DNA from: Paenibacillus alkalitolerans
GTDB lineage: Bacteria; Bacillota; Bacilli; Paenibacillales; YIM-B00363
Assembly: GCF_016482785.1 (NCBI RefSeq)
Contig: NZ_JAEMXM010000004.1
Coordinates: 284,227 to 348,226 of the forward strand
Direction: 5' to 3'
DNA length: 64,000 nt
Positions 44,660-54,089 of this stretch are shown piece by piece. Position 1 is the first letter of the stretch; each line of letters opens with the position of its first letter. Position numbers and translations under genes: made by a program. The notes beneath the pieces are model-generated. The model was not told the origin of the DNA. It did no database searches and saw only the letters and a list, made by a program, of their open reading frames with translations.

Positions 44660-44768
44660 GAAGTTTCCCCTTTAATTGGAAGATGTGTTTGTCTCCCATT
44701 ATAGCATCCGACTTGCTCGAACGAAATCGAAATTTGTAGTTTAATGGCGAATTAATGGGTATTTTGTC

Positions 44769-45365
44769 TTACCCGCACAACGGCTTCACAAAGGACTCGC
44801 AAAAAAGGTCCGCAATCCGCTCAGGGGTATATTCGTACGTGTCCCGTAAATGCATATACGTATGGGGAGACAATGCGGATATGAAAAAATGGGCCGTCAC
44901 CGCCGGATCCGCAATCGGCGACTTCCGCGATCGGTTCGCTTCCTCCAGCAGATCCGAGATCGTATGGTGCAGAAAGGTGTATGGCGGGGACTGAAAAAAA
45001 TCCGTCTTCTTGTGCTCCATTTTTCTGTGAGCATGAATTTCTCCCAACAATTTCGACCTTTTCTCATGAAAAAGGAACAATTTGCGGAACACGCAGCACA
45101 ACCGTTCACAAGGCGGCAAATGCGCCGATTGCTGCAAATCGCTCTTCAGCTCTTCGATCAGCTCACTGAAGTTTTCTTTGAGCAGCATCATGCAGAGGTC
45201 GCCCTTGTTGGCGTAACGGCGGTACAGGGTTCCTTGGCCGATTCCGGCCGCCTTGGCGATTTGGTGCATGCTGACGGCCTCAACGCCATGTTCTTCAAAC
45301 AAAGCTTTGGCGGTTTGCAAAATCGATTTGCTTAATTCTTGCGAGTCTTTCCGGCTTCCATGCAT
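44769..45365 (-). CDS. TetR-family transcriptional regulator of the adjacent efflux gene
   Basis: 198 residues. HTH in residues 9-55: ILQTAKALFEEHGVEAVSMHQIAKAAGIGQGTLYRRYANKGDL is the canonical TetR signature. The C-terminal part is the ligand/dimer domain. Start: GGAGG is six bases before ATG 45365 and touches an alternative ATG at 45371; a still longer frame to 45479 runs over the operator region and is rejected. It is divergent from an MFS drug exporter, with two palindromic operators between them, so it most probably represses that gene and is released by the drug. Confidence 0.9.
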   Translation of the reverse strand: MHGSRKDSQELSKSILQTAKALFEEHGVEAVSMHQIAKAAGIGQGTLYRRYANKGDLCMMLLKENFSELIEELKSDLQQSAHLPPCERLCCVFRKLFLFHEKRSKLLGEIHAHRKMEHKKTDFFQSPPYTFLHHTISDLLEEANRSRKSPIADPAVTAHFFISALSPHTYMHLRDTYEYTPERIADLFCESFVKPLCG

Positions 45366-45426
45366 GTTCATCCTCCGTTGCTCCTTATCTGAAGTTTGCG
45401 TCAATCGAAAGTCACAAAAAAGTACA

Positions 45427-45476
45427 TTGACTTCCGGACAATTGTCCGGTAATATTTCTTTTCGGACAATTGTCCG
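45427..45476 (+). promoter_or_regulatory. efflux-gene promoter with two palindromic TetR operators
   Basis: TTGACT (45427-45432) and TAATAT (45450-45455) form a 17-base-spaced promoter. CCGGACAATTGTCCGG (45434-45449) fills the spacer; a second copy, CGGACAATTGTCCG (45463-45476), lies just after the -10. Centres are 28 bases apart. Binding would block RNA polymerase directly. Confidence 0.85.
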
Positions 45477-45568
45477 CATATAGAAGCGCGATTTTTTGTA
45501 TTGTAGCCTTTGTAAAATCGGAGGTCAATACATAAAAAAGACCGGCTCAAAGGATAGGAGGAGTACAC

Positions 45569-47065
45569 TTGACTCAAGCTTCATTGAATGCGGCTGACGA
45601 ACAGGCGTCGATCAAAAGCATTATCGCGCCGCTTGTCGCTATTATTGTGGGGATGTTTATGGTCATTCTCGACGGCACGGCGATGAATGTTGCGATGCCC
45701 CGATTGATCAACGACTTCCAAAGCCCGATTTCCGTCGTGCAGTGGACGGTTACAGGTTACGCGCTTGCGCAGTCCGCGGTCATTCCGTTGGCGGGATGGC
45801 TGTCGGACCGGTTCGGCGCGAAGCGGATATTTTTGTTTTCCGTGATCATGTTTACGATCGGCTCAGCGCTATGCGCCTTGGCTGCAAGCGCGGAGCAATT
45901 GATCGTGTACCGGATCATTCAAGGACTTGGCGGCGGCATGGTGTCGCCGATCGCGATGGCGTTCACTTACCGGCTCAGCCCTCCCGGAAAGGTTGGCGCA
46001 GTAATGGGGATGATCGGCATACCGATGCTGCTGGCTCCTGCGCTCGGACCGGTCCTCTCGGGTTGGCTCGTCGATTTTGCGACTTGGCATTGGATTTTTC
46101 TCATCAATGTTCCGGTTGGCGTGATCGCAGTGATCATCGCTTTGCGCACGCTTCCGAATATTGAACGGCAAACCGTGCCTGCATTGGACTATCTCGGCAT
46201 GTTCTTCGCTCCGCTCGCGTTCGCCATGCTGGCGTACGGCGTCAGTTCGGCCGGAGGGGAAGCGGGGCAAGGAAACGGCTGGACTTCGACGCAAACTGTT
46301 ACAGGAATCACTGTGGGGGTTATCGCCCTGATTGTGTTTATATTCGTCGAGCTTCGCCGGTCGCATCCGTTGTTGGAGTTGCGCGTGTTCGGTTCGGGCA
46401 ATTTTACGCGGGGCATCGTCGTGCAATGGATTGCGACGATCGCTTTGTTCGGGACGATGTTTCTCGTTCCGCTGCTTCTTCAGCAGGCTAAAGGCTACAG
46501 CGCCTTCACCACAGGCTTGATCATGCTGCCGCAAGCGCTGTCCGCCGCCATATTCATGCCGATCGGCGGGCGTCTGTACGACCGCATCGGCGCGCGTCCG
46601 GTAGTTATCGCGGGACTTTCGATCGTCACCGTGGCGGGATTCTTGCTCTCAAGGCTCGCTCCCGACACTTCCCTCGCCATGATCATGCTCCCGCTTGCCA
46701 TGCTCGGATCGGGAATGGGTTTGTCCATGATGCCGTTGAACACTCATATCATTCAGTCGTCTCCGGCGCATCTGGTCAGCCGCGTCACGTCGCTTACCGG
46801 TGCGGCGCAGCAAGTTATGGTTTCGTTCGCGGTGGCAGGGTTGTCGACCATCTTGGCGAACCGGATCGAACATTATTCCGCTGCGGAGCGCGGTCCTCAA
46901 ATGCTATATTCCTCGTTTGGCGATACGTTCCTAGTAATGGCGGGCATCGCAATCGCCGGCGCTGCGCTCGGATTTATGCTCCGAAGGCCGAGGCCTAAGC
47001 CGAAGCCCGCCGGAGAACGCAAAGCGGATGGCCAAGCGGAAGCCGGCATGATGATGGGACATTGA
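45569..47065 (+). CDS. DHA2-family MFS drug:H+ antiporter (14 helices)
   Basis: 498 residues, EmrB/QacA/LmrB group. VAIIVGMFMVILDGTAMNVAMPRL is motif D1 of the family in helix 1; GWLSDRFGAKRIF is motif A; the length and number of hydrophobic segments fit 14 helices. RLSPPGKVGAVMGMIGIPMLLAPALGPVLSGWLVDFATWHWIFLINVPVG is motif C with its flanks. Start is TTG 45569 behind AGGAGGAG. Exports toxic compounds or antibiotics; regulated by the divergent TetR gene. The tail is Pro/Lys-rich. Confidence 0.92.
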   Translation: MTQASLNAADEQASIKSIIAPLVAIIVGMFMVILDGTAMNVAMPRLINDFQSPISVVQWTVTGYALAQSAVIPLAGWLSDRFGAKRIFLFSVIMFTIGSALCALAASAEQLIVYRIIQGLGGGMVSPIAMAFTYRLSPPGKVGAVMGMIGIPMLLAPALGPVLSGWLVDFATWHWIFLINVPVGVIAVIIALRTLPNIERQTVPALDYLGMFFAPLAFAMLAYGVSSAGGEAGQGNGWTSTQTVTGITVGVIALIVFIFVELRRSHPLLELRVFGSGNFTRGIVVQWIATIALFGTMFLVPLLLQQAKGYSAFTTGLIMLPQALSAAIFMPIGGRLYDRIGARPVVIAGLSIVTVAGFLLSRLAPDTSLAMIMLPLAMLGSGMGLSMMPLNTHIIQSSPAHLVSRVTSLTGAAQQVMVSFAVAGLSTILANRIEHYSAAERGPQMLYSSFGDTFLVMAGIAIAGAALGFMLRRPRPKPKPAGERKADGQAEAGMMMGH

Positions 47066-47080
47066 TTAATGCAGACAACA

Positions 47081-47117
47081 AAACGAACAGGGATCAACCG
47101 CCCTGTTCGTTTTTTCT
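47081..47117 (+). terminator. rho-independent terminator after the efflux gene
   Basis: Perfect stem AAACGAACAGGG / CCCTGTTCGTTT, 8-base loop, then a T-rich tract. Confidence 0.88.
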
Positions 47118-47185
47118 TTTTCGCGCATAACGCCATAGGGAGAGGGGAAAATGAGGATACTGATGTCAGATTCGGGTGGACTGCC

Positions 47186-48721
47186 ATGTTCAACGATACG
47201 AAACGGGATGAACCGTTATCCTCCAGCCTTCAACAAAACATACATACGATTGCCGAGGTAACCGGGAACAGCTCCGATGTCGTCATTCGATCGTTTCAAA
47301 GAGCCGACGGTTCCGATTTGTCTATTGTGTATATTAACGGTTTATCGGATGAGGCGGTCATTAACGAAAACGTCCTCAAACCGATCATGAACGGCACCGG
47401 ATTGAATGTACCGCTTGAGAAGGATGCTTCCGAGTCTTTTGCAGCTATAAAAGAGAAAATTATTACCGTCGGCGCAATCACAACCGTCAGCGACATTGGC
47501 GGCCTCATCTCCGCTTTATACGACGGCAATGCCGTTATTCTTGCGGAAGGTTGGGAGAAGGCCATTTCGGTCGGTTGTTCCAAATGGGAACAAAGAGGCG
47601 TCGAGGAACCGTCTTCCCAAACCGTTGTCCGAGGTCCCAAAGAAGGCTTCACAGAAAATATAAGCACCAATGTCGCATTGCTGCGGCGGAAAATCAAGAG
47701 TCCGGATCTATGGAAAATCGACCGGATTATCGGCAGGCAAACCCGGACCGATGTAAGCGTTATGTATATGAAGGGCATTGCCGATGAAGCGGTTGTACAA
47801 GAAGTACTTCTAAGGTTGGATCGAATTGAAACGGACAGCGTTCTCGAGAGCGGCTACTTGGAAGAATTGATCCAGGATAAGACATTTACTCCGTTTCCGA
47901 CGATGATAAACACGGAACGTCCCGACACTGCGGCAGCCGCCCTGTTGGAAGGACAAGTGGCGGTGTTTGTCGACGGAACGCCGTTCGTTCTTATCCTTCC
48001 CGTCACCTTCTTCAAATTTCTTCTTGCCAGCGAGGACTATTATCAAAGATTCGATATTTCTACATTTCTGCGCGTTTTGCGTTTCGGCGCCTTTACAGTG
48101 TCCATGCTGCTGCCCTCCTTGTACATTGCAATTACGACTTTCCATCAGGAAATGCTGCCCACGACGCTGCTGATCAGTTTGGCTTCTCAGAGGGAAGGGG
48201 TTCCCTTTCCGGCTTTGTTTGAAGCGTTACTGATGGAAATTACGTTCGAAGTTTTAAGAGAAGCGGGCATCCGCATGCCCAGAGCGATCGGCCCGGCGAT
48301 TTCCATTGTCGGAGCTCTAGTATTGGGACAAGCGGCAGTGGAAGCCGGGCTCGTTTCCGCAGCCATGGTGATCGTGGTATCTTTCACGGCCATCTCCAAC
48401 TTCATTGCCCCATCGGTCAATATCGCGATTGCCGCCCGTTTGATTCGTTTCTGTTTGATGTTTCTTGCCGCCACCTTAGGTTTGTTCGGAATTATGTCGG
48501 GCCTCTTCTTTCTGCTGATTCACATGGCGGGGATCCGCTCGTTCGGCGTTCCTTATTTGACTCCTGTGGCTCCTTTCGTGCCTGGCAATTGGAAAGACAT
48601 CTTCGTCAGGGTGCCTTGGCCGATGATGTCAACGAGACCGCGCCTTTTTTCCGATAATAACATCGTCCGCCAAGGCCCGAACGTGCAGCCTGCCCCTTCC
48701 GACAGGGAAAAGAAGAAATGA
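47186..48721 (+). CDS. GerA-family spore germination receptor subunit A
   Basis: 511 residues. Soluble N-terminal half (residues 1-280, with SSDVVIRSFQ and the VRGPKEGFTENISTNVALLRRKIKSPDLW block typical of GerAA/SpoVAF proteins), then at least five membrane helices (for example FGAFTVSMLLPSLYIAITTFH, AIGPAISIVGALVLGQAAVEAG, LIRFCLMFLAATLGLFGIMSGLFFLLIH) and the PYLTPVAPFVPGNWKDIFVR tail. The start is uncertain: ATG 47186 has a weak GGTGG site; the frame is open further upstream through the previous terminator. First gene of an A-C-B germinant receptor operon in the inner spore membrane. Confidence 0.9.
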   Translation: MFNDTKRDEPLSSSLQQNIHTIAEVTGNSSDVVIRSFQRADGSDLSIVYINGLSDEAVINENVLKPIMNGTGLNVPLEKDASESFAAIKEKIITVGAITTVSDIGGLISALYDGNAVILAEGWEKAISVGCSKWEQRGVEEPSSQTVVRGPKEGFTENISTNVALLRRKIKSPDLWKIDRIIGRQTRTDVSVMYMKGIADEAVVQEVLLRLDRIETDSVLESGYLEELIQDKTFTPFPTMINTERPDTAAAALLEGQVAVFVDGTPFVLILPVTFFKFLLASEDYYQRFDISTFLRVLRFGAFTVSMLLPSLYIAITTFHQEMLPTTLLISLASQREGVPFPALFEALLMEITFEVLREAGIRMPRAIGPAISIVGALVLGQAAVEAGLVSAAMVIVVSFTAISNFIAPSVNIAIAARLIRFCLMFLAATLGLFGIMSGLFFLLIHMAGIRSFGVPYLTPVAPFVPGNWKDIFVRVPWPMMSTRPRLFSDNNIVRQGPNVQPAPSDREKKK

Positions 48722-48765
48722 GAACGAATCCGGAAAATGACTGAATAAAACGGGGGGATCGATAT

Positions 48766-49980
48766 ATGAGACGACGGTTCGTTCCGCTTTTGTTTCTTAT
48801 CGTTTCACTGGCCGCGAGCGGCTGCTGGAACCGAAAGGAAATGAACGAGCTTGCCATTATTAACGCGATGGCCGTCGATCTGAACGATAAGAACGAATGG
48901 GTAACCTCCTTTCAAGTGATCATACCGGAGTCGATCAATGCGAAAGCCGGAGGCGGAGGCGCCCAAACTCCCGTCATGACTTTTTCCACGACGGGGAAGA
49001 CGTTAGCGGTGTCGGCCCAGAAAGCCAGATTCGAGCTGCCTCGCGCTCTGTTTTTTCCGCATAACCGCGTTGTCGTTATCGGGGAGCGTGCCGCAAAAAG
49101 GGGAGTGCGCGAGCTTGTGGACGCTTTCTTAAGGGATAACGAAAACAGGGAAACCGTGCATCTTCTCCTTCATGACGGAGAAGCGAGAAGGGTGTTGGAA
49201 GTTTTATTGCCATTGGAGAAATTCCCTGGCAACGCGATGGACAATTTGATTGAAGGGGTGGCGGAACGGCAAACGAATATTGTCCAATCGAGACTGCATG
49301 AGTTTATCACCACTCTTGCGAACCCTGCCGCCAACGCCACATTGCCCGAAATCAAAATTTCAGGGGATTGGGAACGGCAAAAGTCTTTGGACGCGCTGAA
49401 AGTAACCCGAAAAGCCGCTGCATTGAAGTTGGATCGAACGGGAGTATTCAAGAAAGATAAGCTTGCGGGCTGGTTTTCCCGGAATGAAAGCATAGGCTTG
49501 GCTTGGATAACGAATCGCATGGAAAACACGGTTCTGGCGTTCCCTTGCAAAGAAAGAGAGCGAATGGAAGAGCTGTCATCATTCATGGTCGAACAGGCAG
49601 AAACGAGATTAAAGCCGAAAATATCGGACGGAAAGCTGTTTATGTCCGTTGATATTGCCGCGAAAGGCACTTTAATTGAAACGACGTGCAAACTCGATTT
49701 AACGAAGGCCAAAAATTTGGGGAAGCTGGAGAAACAGATCCGCACGCAAATCAAAGACGATGTGGAGCAAACGTTCAATGCGGCGAAAAAGCTGAAAGCC
49801 GATGCGTTGGGCTTCGGCGACGCATTTCACAAAGCATATCCGCGAGCGTGGAAGAAGCTCAGCAAGGAGTGGGAACAAGAGTTCATGGAAATTCAATTGG
49901 ACGTTGCCGTAAAGGTAACGATTCGCCGAACCGGAATGATCAATAACTCGGCGTCCAAATTGTCCGGCAATAAAGAATGA
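48766..49980 (+). CDS. Ger(x)C-family germinant receptor lipoprotein (subunit C)
   Basis: 404 residues. Lipoprotein signal with lipobox ASGC (Cys about residue 20) followed at once by WNRKEMNELAIINAMAVDL, the strongly conserved start of GerC proteins. The C-terminal domain includes NAAKKLKADALGFGDAFHKAYPRAWKKLSKEWEQEF, another family block, with VKVTIRRTGMINNS at the end. GGGGGG lies about eight bases before ATG. Works with the A and B subunits in nutrient sensing during germination. Confidence 0.92.
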   Translation: MRRRFVPLLFLIVSLAASGCWNRKEMNELAIINAMAVDLNDKNEWVTSFQVIIPESINAKAGGGGAQTPVMTFSTTGKTLAVSAQKARFELPRALFFPHNRVVVIGERAAKRGVRELVDAFLRDNENRETVHLLLHDGEARRVLEVLLPLEKFPGNAMDNLIEGVAERQTNIVQSRLHEFITTLANPAANATLPEIKISGDWERQKSLDALKVTRKAAALKLDRTGVFKKDKLAGWFSRNESIGLAWITNRMENTVLAFPCKERERMEELSSFMVEQAETRLKPKISDGKLFMSVDIAAKGTLIETTCKLDLTKAKNLGKLEKQIRTQIKDDVEQTFNAAKKLKADALGFGDAFHKAYPRAWKKLSKEWEQEFMEIQLDVAVKVTIRRTGMINNSASKLSGNKE

Positions 49981-50040
49981 GAAAATAGGCAACTGAAGGT
50001 TGTCCGCGATAACGAAAATATGCAGCAATGGAGGTCCGGA

Positions 50041-51129
50041 ATGGAGAGGTTAAGCAAATATCAGCTGGGAGCAATGATCGTCTTGTTTCAAATCGGGAGT
50101 ACTCCTTTATTTCAATTGGGAATTAAAGCAAAACAAGACTCATGGCTGACGGTTCTTGCCGGTCTCCTCTCCGGATTATTTCTGCTGCTGCTCTTGATGG
50201 AAATTCAGCACCGGGAACCGGACAAAAATTTGACTCAAATCTTTATCCGCTATTTCGGATCTGTAATAGGAACAATTTTCGCAGTTATGTATGTGATCTT
50301 TTTCTCTTACGAATCTTACCGAAATGTGCGGGACTTCGGCGATCTTACGGTCATGACCGTTCTTCCCGACACGCCCATTTCTCTTATTATGTTGATCGTG
50401 ATGGCGTTGGCGGTTTATTCGTTTTTCCAAGGGATCGAAGTTTTTTTTCGGGTGGCCGAATTTGTAGTGGCTGGGGTAGTCGGTTTTTATGCATTGTTGA
50501 TTGTAATGAACTTCACATCGGGAAATGTGCACATGGAACGACTTCTTCCCATCCTGGAAAACGGAATCAACCCGATATTGAAGGAGGCTGTTGATGAAAC
50601 GATTTGGTTTCCGTTCGGGCAAATGATCGTGTTTCTCATGTTCTGGAGCCGGTTGGACGAGAAAAAGGCGATGGCGAAAACGTCGATTCGAGCTTATTTT
50701 GTATCCGGGACAGTCATTCTCATTATGAACATCATTAATATTGCCGTTTTGGGTCCTCATTACGCGGCAATCAGCACGGTACCTTTGCTCCAAACCGTAC
50801 AATTGATACAGATTGCAGAAGTATTCGAACGGTTTGACGCTGTAATTATTATGCTGTTTTTTGTGGGGATATTTTTCAAAGCGGCTTTATGGTATTTGGC
50901 GGCGATCCTTGGACTCGGACAGTTATTTCACGCGGATTACAGAAAATTTATTTTGCCTGTCGGCGCCGTCATCTATGCCGCGTCGTTCTTTCCGGCCAGA
51001 TGGCAGACTCATTTGGAGGTTGCGGACATCGTTGCGGTAAAATACAGGAGCAATCCGATATTTTTAGCGGCTATCCCCGCTTTTCTCTTTGTTGTAATGT
51101 TGATCAGAGGAAGCAAGCGAGGCACTTGA
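50041..51129 (+). CDS. GerB-family germination permease (subunit B)
   Basis: 362 residues, about ten membrane helices, in the APC-type spore germination permease family. The start LSKYQLGAMIVLFQIGSTPLFQLG and the DETIWFPFGQMIVFLMFWSRLDEKK block are typical. GGAGG is seven bases before ATG 50041; seven extra codons from TTG 50020 are unlikely. The gene order A-C-B is common in Paenibacillus. The ligand is not predictable. Confidence 0.9.
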   Translation: MERLSKYQLGAMIVLFQIGSTPLFQLGIKAKQDSWLTVLAGLLSGLFLLLLLMEIQHREPDKNLTQIFIRYFGSVIGTIFAVMYVIFFSYESYRNVRDFGDLTVMTVLPDTPISLIMLIVMALAVYSFFQGIEVFFRVAEFVVAGVVGFYALLIVMNFTSGNVHMERLLPILENGINPILKEAVDETIWFPFGQMIVFLMFWSRLDEKKAMAKTSIRAYFVSGTVILIMNIINIAVLGPHYAAISTVPLLQTVQLIQIAEVFERFDAVIIMLFFVGIFFKAALWYLAAILGLGQLFHADYRKFILPVGAVIYAASFFPARWQTHLEVADIVAVKYRSNPIFLAAIPAFLFVVMLIRGSKRGT

Positions 51130-51160
51130 ACGGTTGTGTTCAAGCCCCGCTTTCTTGCTT
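51111..51160. terminator. hairpin between gerB and the convergent NlpC/P60 gene
   Basis: AAGCAAGCGaGG..CTTGAA pairs with TTCAAGcCCcGCTTTCTTGCTT, with small bulges. It extends into both gene ends. Confidence 0.5.
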
Positions 51161-51695
51161 ATTTCAACGCGCTCCCGCCGAAAATAAACCGGTACTCCCA
51201 ATGCGTTCCTTCAATCTCGCTAATGGTTACGCCGCCTGCATCATTCGAATACGTGTGCAATATTTTTCCGTTACCCAAGTAGATGCCCACGTGGGTAATC
51301 CGCTGTGCGGACTTGTTATATCGGCTGTAATCCGATTTGTCAGAGCCCTTATACGACATAAAGAACATCAGGTCTCCGCGCTCGAGATTTTTCCAGTTCG
51401 TTGAAGTGTCGCCGATGTCTTTGACGTAACCGGCTTGCTTTCTGGAATCGCTTGGTATCTTAACACCAGCGCCTTCCAGGAAGGCTTGTTGGGTGAAATC
51501 CGAACAGTCGAACGTTCTTGTGCTCGAACGGTCGGAGCCGAACTCATAAGGCGTACCCCAATATTTTAAGCCGGCGTCAATAACTTTCTCTACTTTATTT
51601 GAATGCGCAAAGGCTTGTCCGTCTTGGAAGGGCAAGGCAAAGCCGGCAATGAGCGCGACCAGTGCTGCCGCGACAATCATCTTTCTAATATTCAA
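51159..51695 (-). CDS. secreted NlpC/P60 cell-wall hydrolase
   Basis: 178 residues. Signal peptide in residues 1-31 (MIVAAALVALIAGFALP...QAFA-HS). The remaining domain is an NlpC/P60 cysteine peptidase: catalytic Cys in RTFDCSDFTQQAF (about 64), His in RITHVGIYLGNGKILHTYS (about 136). No SH3 or LysM binding domain. Cuts gamma-D-glutamyl-diamino-acid links in peptidoglycan in the family. Start is TTG 51695 behind AAGGAGG. Confidence 0.9.
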   Translation of the reverse strand: MNIRKMIVAAALVALIAGFALPFQDGQAFAHSNKVEKVIDAGLKYWGTPYEFGSDRSSTRTFDCSDFTQQAFLEGAGVKIPSDSRKQAGYVKDIGDTSTNWKNLERGDLMFFMSYKGSDKSDYSRYNKSAQRITHVGIYLGNGKILHTYSNDAGGVTISEIEGTHWEYRFIFGGSALK

Positions 51696-51969
51696 TTGCT
51701 TCTTCCTCCTTTTGTCAGCCTGCGAGGTTAGTTGCCGGGTTCGGATTGAGGAGACAACCCTTCGCGATTGCGATTCACCCCGTACGGAGCGTCAAACTTG
51801 ACGCAGCCGTAATAAATAAGTCCCCCGCACTTCAGAATTTGTTTGTGAAGTTTCGGCCTATAAAAACCCTAACATGCTCCTTTTTATAAGAAAATATATG
51901 ATTGTTGGAAATTGCGTATAATATTTACTGCCGCCGAGGAATAATCTACATATCTGCGGAGGATACGGG

Positions 51970-53565
51970 GTGAACTTCACGATGCGGAAGATGGCGCAAA
52001 CTCTCATATTTTTCATAATGATCGCTTTGGTTTCCGGCTGTCTGGGAAGAGGAACGGAACACAACGGCGATTTGTTGGAAGCCAAGTCCAAACGCGGCAA
52101 TGCCTCGAAGAAAGTGATTTTGATCGTTGCGGATTCGTTGATGTATCAAGCGGTTGACCAAGGCTTGAAGCAAAATATACTGCCGACTTTCAAATACTTG
52201 ATCGACAACGGAATTTACCACAAGGACGTGGTCAGTTCATTTCCGACAATGTCGGTGACGATCGACAGCTCGATGCTCACCGGAACTTATCCCGATAAAC
52301 ACAGGGTTCCGGGACTGATATGGTATTCATCGGATGAAAAACGGCTCGTAAATTACGGCACCGGCTTCATGGAAGAGATCAGACAAGGCTTGAATACGGT
52401 GCTTACCGACGCATTTATCAACCTGAACGGAAAACATTTGAATCCAAGTACGGAAACGATTCACGAAACGCTGGCTAAACACGGTCTGACATCAGGCTCC
52501 ATCAACGGGCTCATTTTTCGGGGAAGTACGGAGCATACATTGACGATCCCCCCATGGATGCATACGACGACTGCTTTGCCGAAGCATTTGAATGTCAACG
52601 GCCCCGCATTGCTTTCTTTGGGCGTCTTTGCCAATCCGCTCGAAGGAATAAGACAACTGCCCGACGGCATGACGGCGAAGCTCGGATTAAATAGCGATTA
52701 TTCCTTCGAGGTTGCAAGCCACCTGATTGAAACCGGTCAATTGCCCGATTTTCTGTTCATGTATTTGCCGGATCTCGATAAGCGGCTGCACCGAAGAGGA
52801 CCGGGAGATTTGGGAGGACCGGCCAAGCTGGACGAGCAGTTGAATTCGTTCCTTCAATCGTTCGGTTCAATCGATAAGGCGCTGCAAGAAGCGGTTATCA
52901 TCATCGCCGGCGACAGCGGCATGTCGCAATTGCGGCCGACGGGCCGGCAGCCGGTCATCGAGCTGCACAAGCTGCTTGGAGATGACGGGATTCTTCGACC
53001 GGGAGCTTCCGCCGACGAGAATACGAAAATCGTGCTCGCGGTGAATGAAACGATGGCTTATGTGTATCAATTGGATCCGAAGCGCTCGCTGCGCCAGTTG
53101 AGCGCACAATTGATGAAAGAACCGCGGATCGATCTCGCGGCATGGAAGGAAGGAGACTGGATCCATGTAGTCCGCAACGGCGTCTCCGGAGCTTTTCGTT
53201 ACAAGAAGAACGGCCCGGTGCCCGACATATACGGTCAAAGATGGACATTGGACGGGAATCCGGACGTTGCCGATGTGGAGTTTGACGACCGCAACCGGTT
53301 GAAATACGGCGATTATCCGGATGCGCTTCAAAGATTATTCGGCGCGCTGAACTCCCATGAAGGACGGTTTCTTGCCGTGACCCCCAAAGAAGGATACGAA
53401 TTTGCGGACCGAAGCTCCCCGAAACACCGTGGGGGCGGTGGACACGGTTCTTTGCACCGGACGGAATCGCTCGTTCCGATCATTATTTGCGGAACTAACC
53501 AAGATCTGGAGCATCATCGAATCGTGGACATTAAAAATTACATCGAGAAGCTTCTAATCAAATAA
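51970..53565 (+). CDS. lipoprotein phosphodiesterase/alkaline phosphatase superfamily
   Basis: 531 residues. N-terminal lipoprotein signal with lipobox VSGC (Cys about 24). VILIVADSLMYQAVD gives the first metal Asp; SSFPTMSVTIDSSMLTGTYPDKHRVPG contains the nucleophile Thr; YLPDLDKRLHRRGPGD, IIAGDSGMSQ and GGGGHGSLHRTESLVP supply the remaining Asp/His zinc ligands. This is the type I phosphodiesterase/nucleotide pyrophosphatase pattern on the cell surface. The substrate could be a nucleotide, phospholipid head group or teichoic-acid-like polymer. GTG 51970 is seven bases after GGAGG. Confidence 0.87.
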   Translation: MNFTMRKMAQTLIFFIMIALVSGCLGRGTEHNGDLLEAKSKRGNASKKVILIVADSLMYQAVDQGLKQNILPTFKYLIDNGIYHKDVVSSFPTMSVTIDSSMLTGTYPDKHRVPGLIWYSSDEKRLVNYGTGFMEEIRQGLNTVLTDAFINLNGKHLNPSTETIHETLAKHGLTSGSINGLIFRGSTEHTLTIPPWMHTTTALPKHLNVNGPALLSLGVFANPLEGIRQLPDGMTAKLGLNSDYSFEVASHLIETGQLPDFLFMYLPDLDKRLHRRGPGDLGGPAKLDEQLNSFLQSFGSIDKALQEAVIIIAGDSGMSQLRPTGRQPVIELHKLLGDDGILRPGASADENTKIVLAVNETMAYVYQLDPKRSLRQLSAQLMKEPRIDLAAWKEGDWIHVVRNGVSGAFRYKKNGPVPDIYGQRWTLDGNPDVADVEFDDRNRLKYGDYPDALQRLFGALNSHEGRFLAVTPKEGYEFADRSSPKHRGGGGHGSLHRTESLVPIIICGTNQDLEHHRIVDIKNYIEKLLIK

Positions 53566-53579
53566 TGACGAAAACTGAG

Positions 53580-53604
53580 GCGCCGGCGAAATCCGGCGCT
53601 CTTT
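53580..53604 (+). terminator. rho-independent terminator
   Basis: Perfect stem GCGCCGG / CCGGCGC, 6-base loop, then TCTTTTT. Confidence 0.88.
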
Positions 53605-53685
53605 TTCGTAAGATATTTTCTGAATTAAAGTGATCGGTTCTTGTGGCGTATATGCTTCCGGCATTGACCTCTCCTGGAACACTTT

Positions 53686-54049
53686 GTTATAACATAAGAA
53701 TTAAAAGTTTTCAGTTAATGAAAAGGTAAATTCTTATGTTTCAAGAAAAACTTCCTCTACTCGCGGTCTTGCTTCCTTGAAGTTACTTCGAAGAAGTGTT
53801 TCTTAACGATAAAGAATTTATAAGTTTTCTGCTTTAGCAGGAAATGAGTAAATTCTTTACCAAGAAAAACTTCCTCTAATCGCGGTCTTGCTTCCTTGAA
53901 GTTACTTCGAAGAAGTTTTTCTTAACGATAAAGAATTTATAAGTTTTCTGCTTTAGCAGGAAATGAGTAAATTCTTTACCAAGAAAAACTTCCTCTTACT
54001 CGCGGTCGCTCATCCTTGAATGTACTTCGATAAAAGTTTTTCTTATAAC
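53686..54049. repeat. three tandem copies of a ~120-bp hairpin-rich repeat
   Basis: CGCGGTC landmarks at 53762, 53881 and 54001 give periods of 119 and 120. Each unit has two hairpins: AAGAATT...AATTCTT, with an inner TTTTCTGC/GCAGGAAA in the second and third units, and AAGAAAAACTTC...GAAGTTTTTCTT. The array begins GTTATAAC and ends TTATAAC, a short terminal inverted repeat. A fourth copy lies at 56146. Confidence 0.9.
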
Positions 54050-54089
54050 AGATAGGCACGGAATGTCTTTATGTAAAAGGAGATGTTCA

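Noticed and set aside
47069..47185. 39-codon upstream extension of the GerA-type protein
   Set aside because: Runs through the terminator of the efflux gene and gives an Arg/Phe-rich stretch foreign to GerA proteins.
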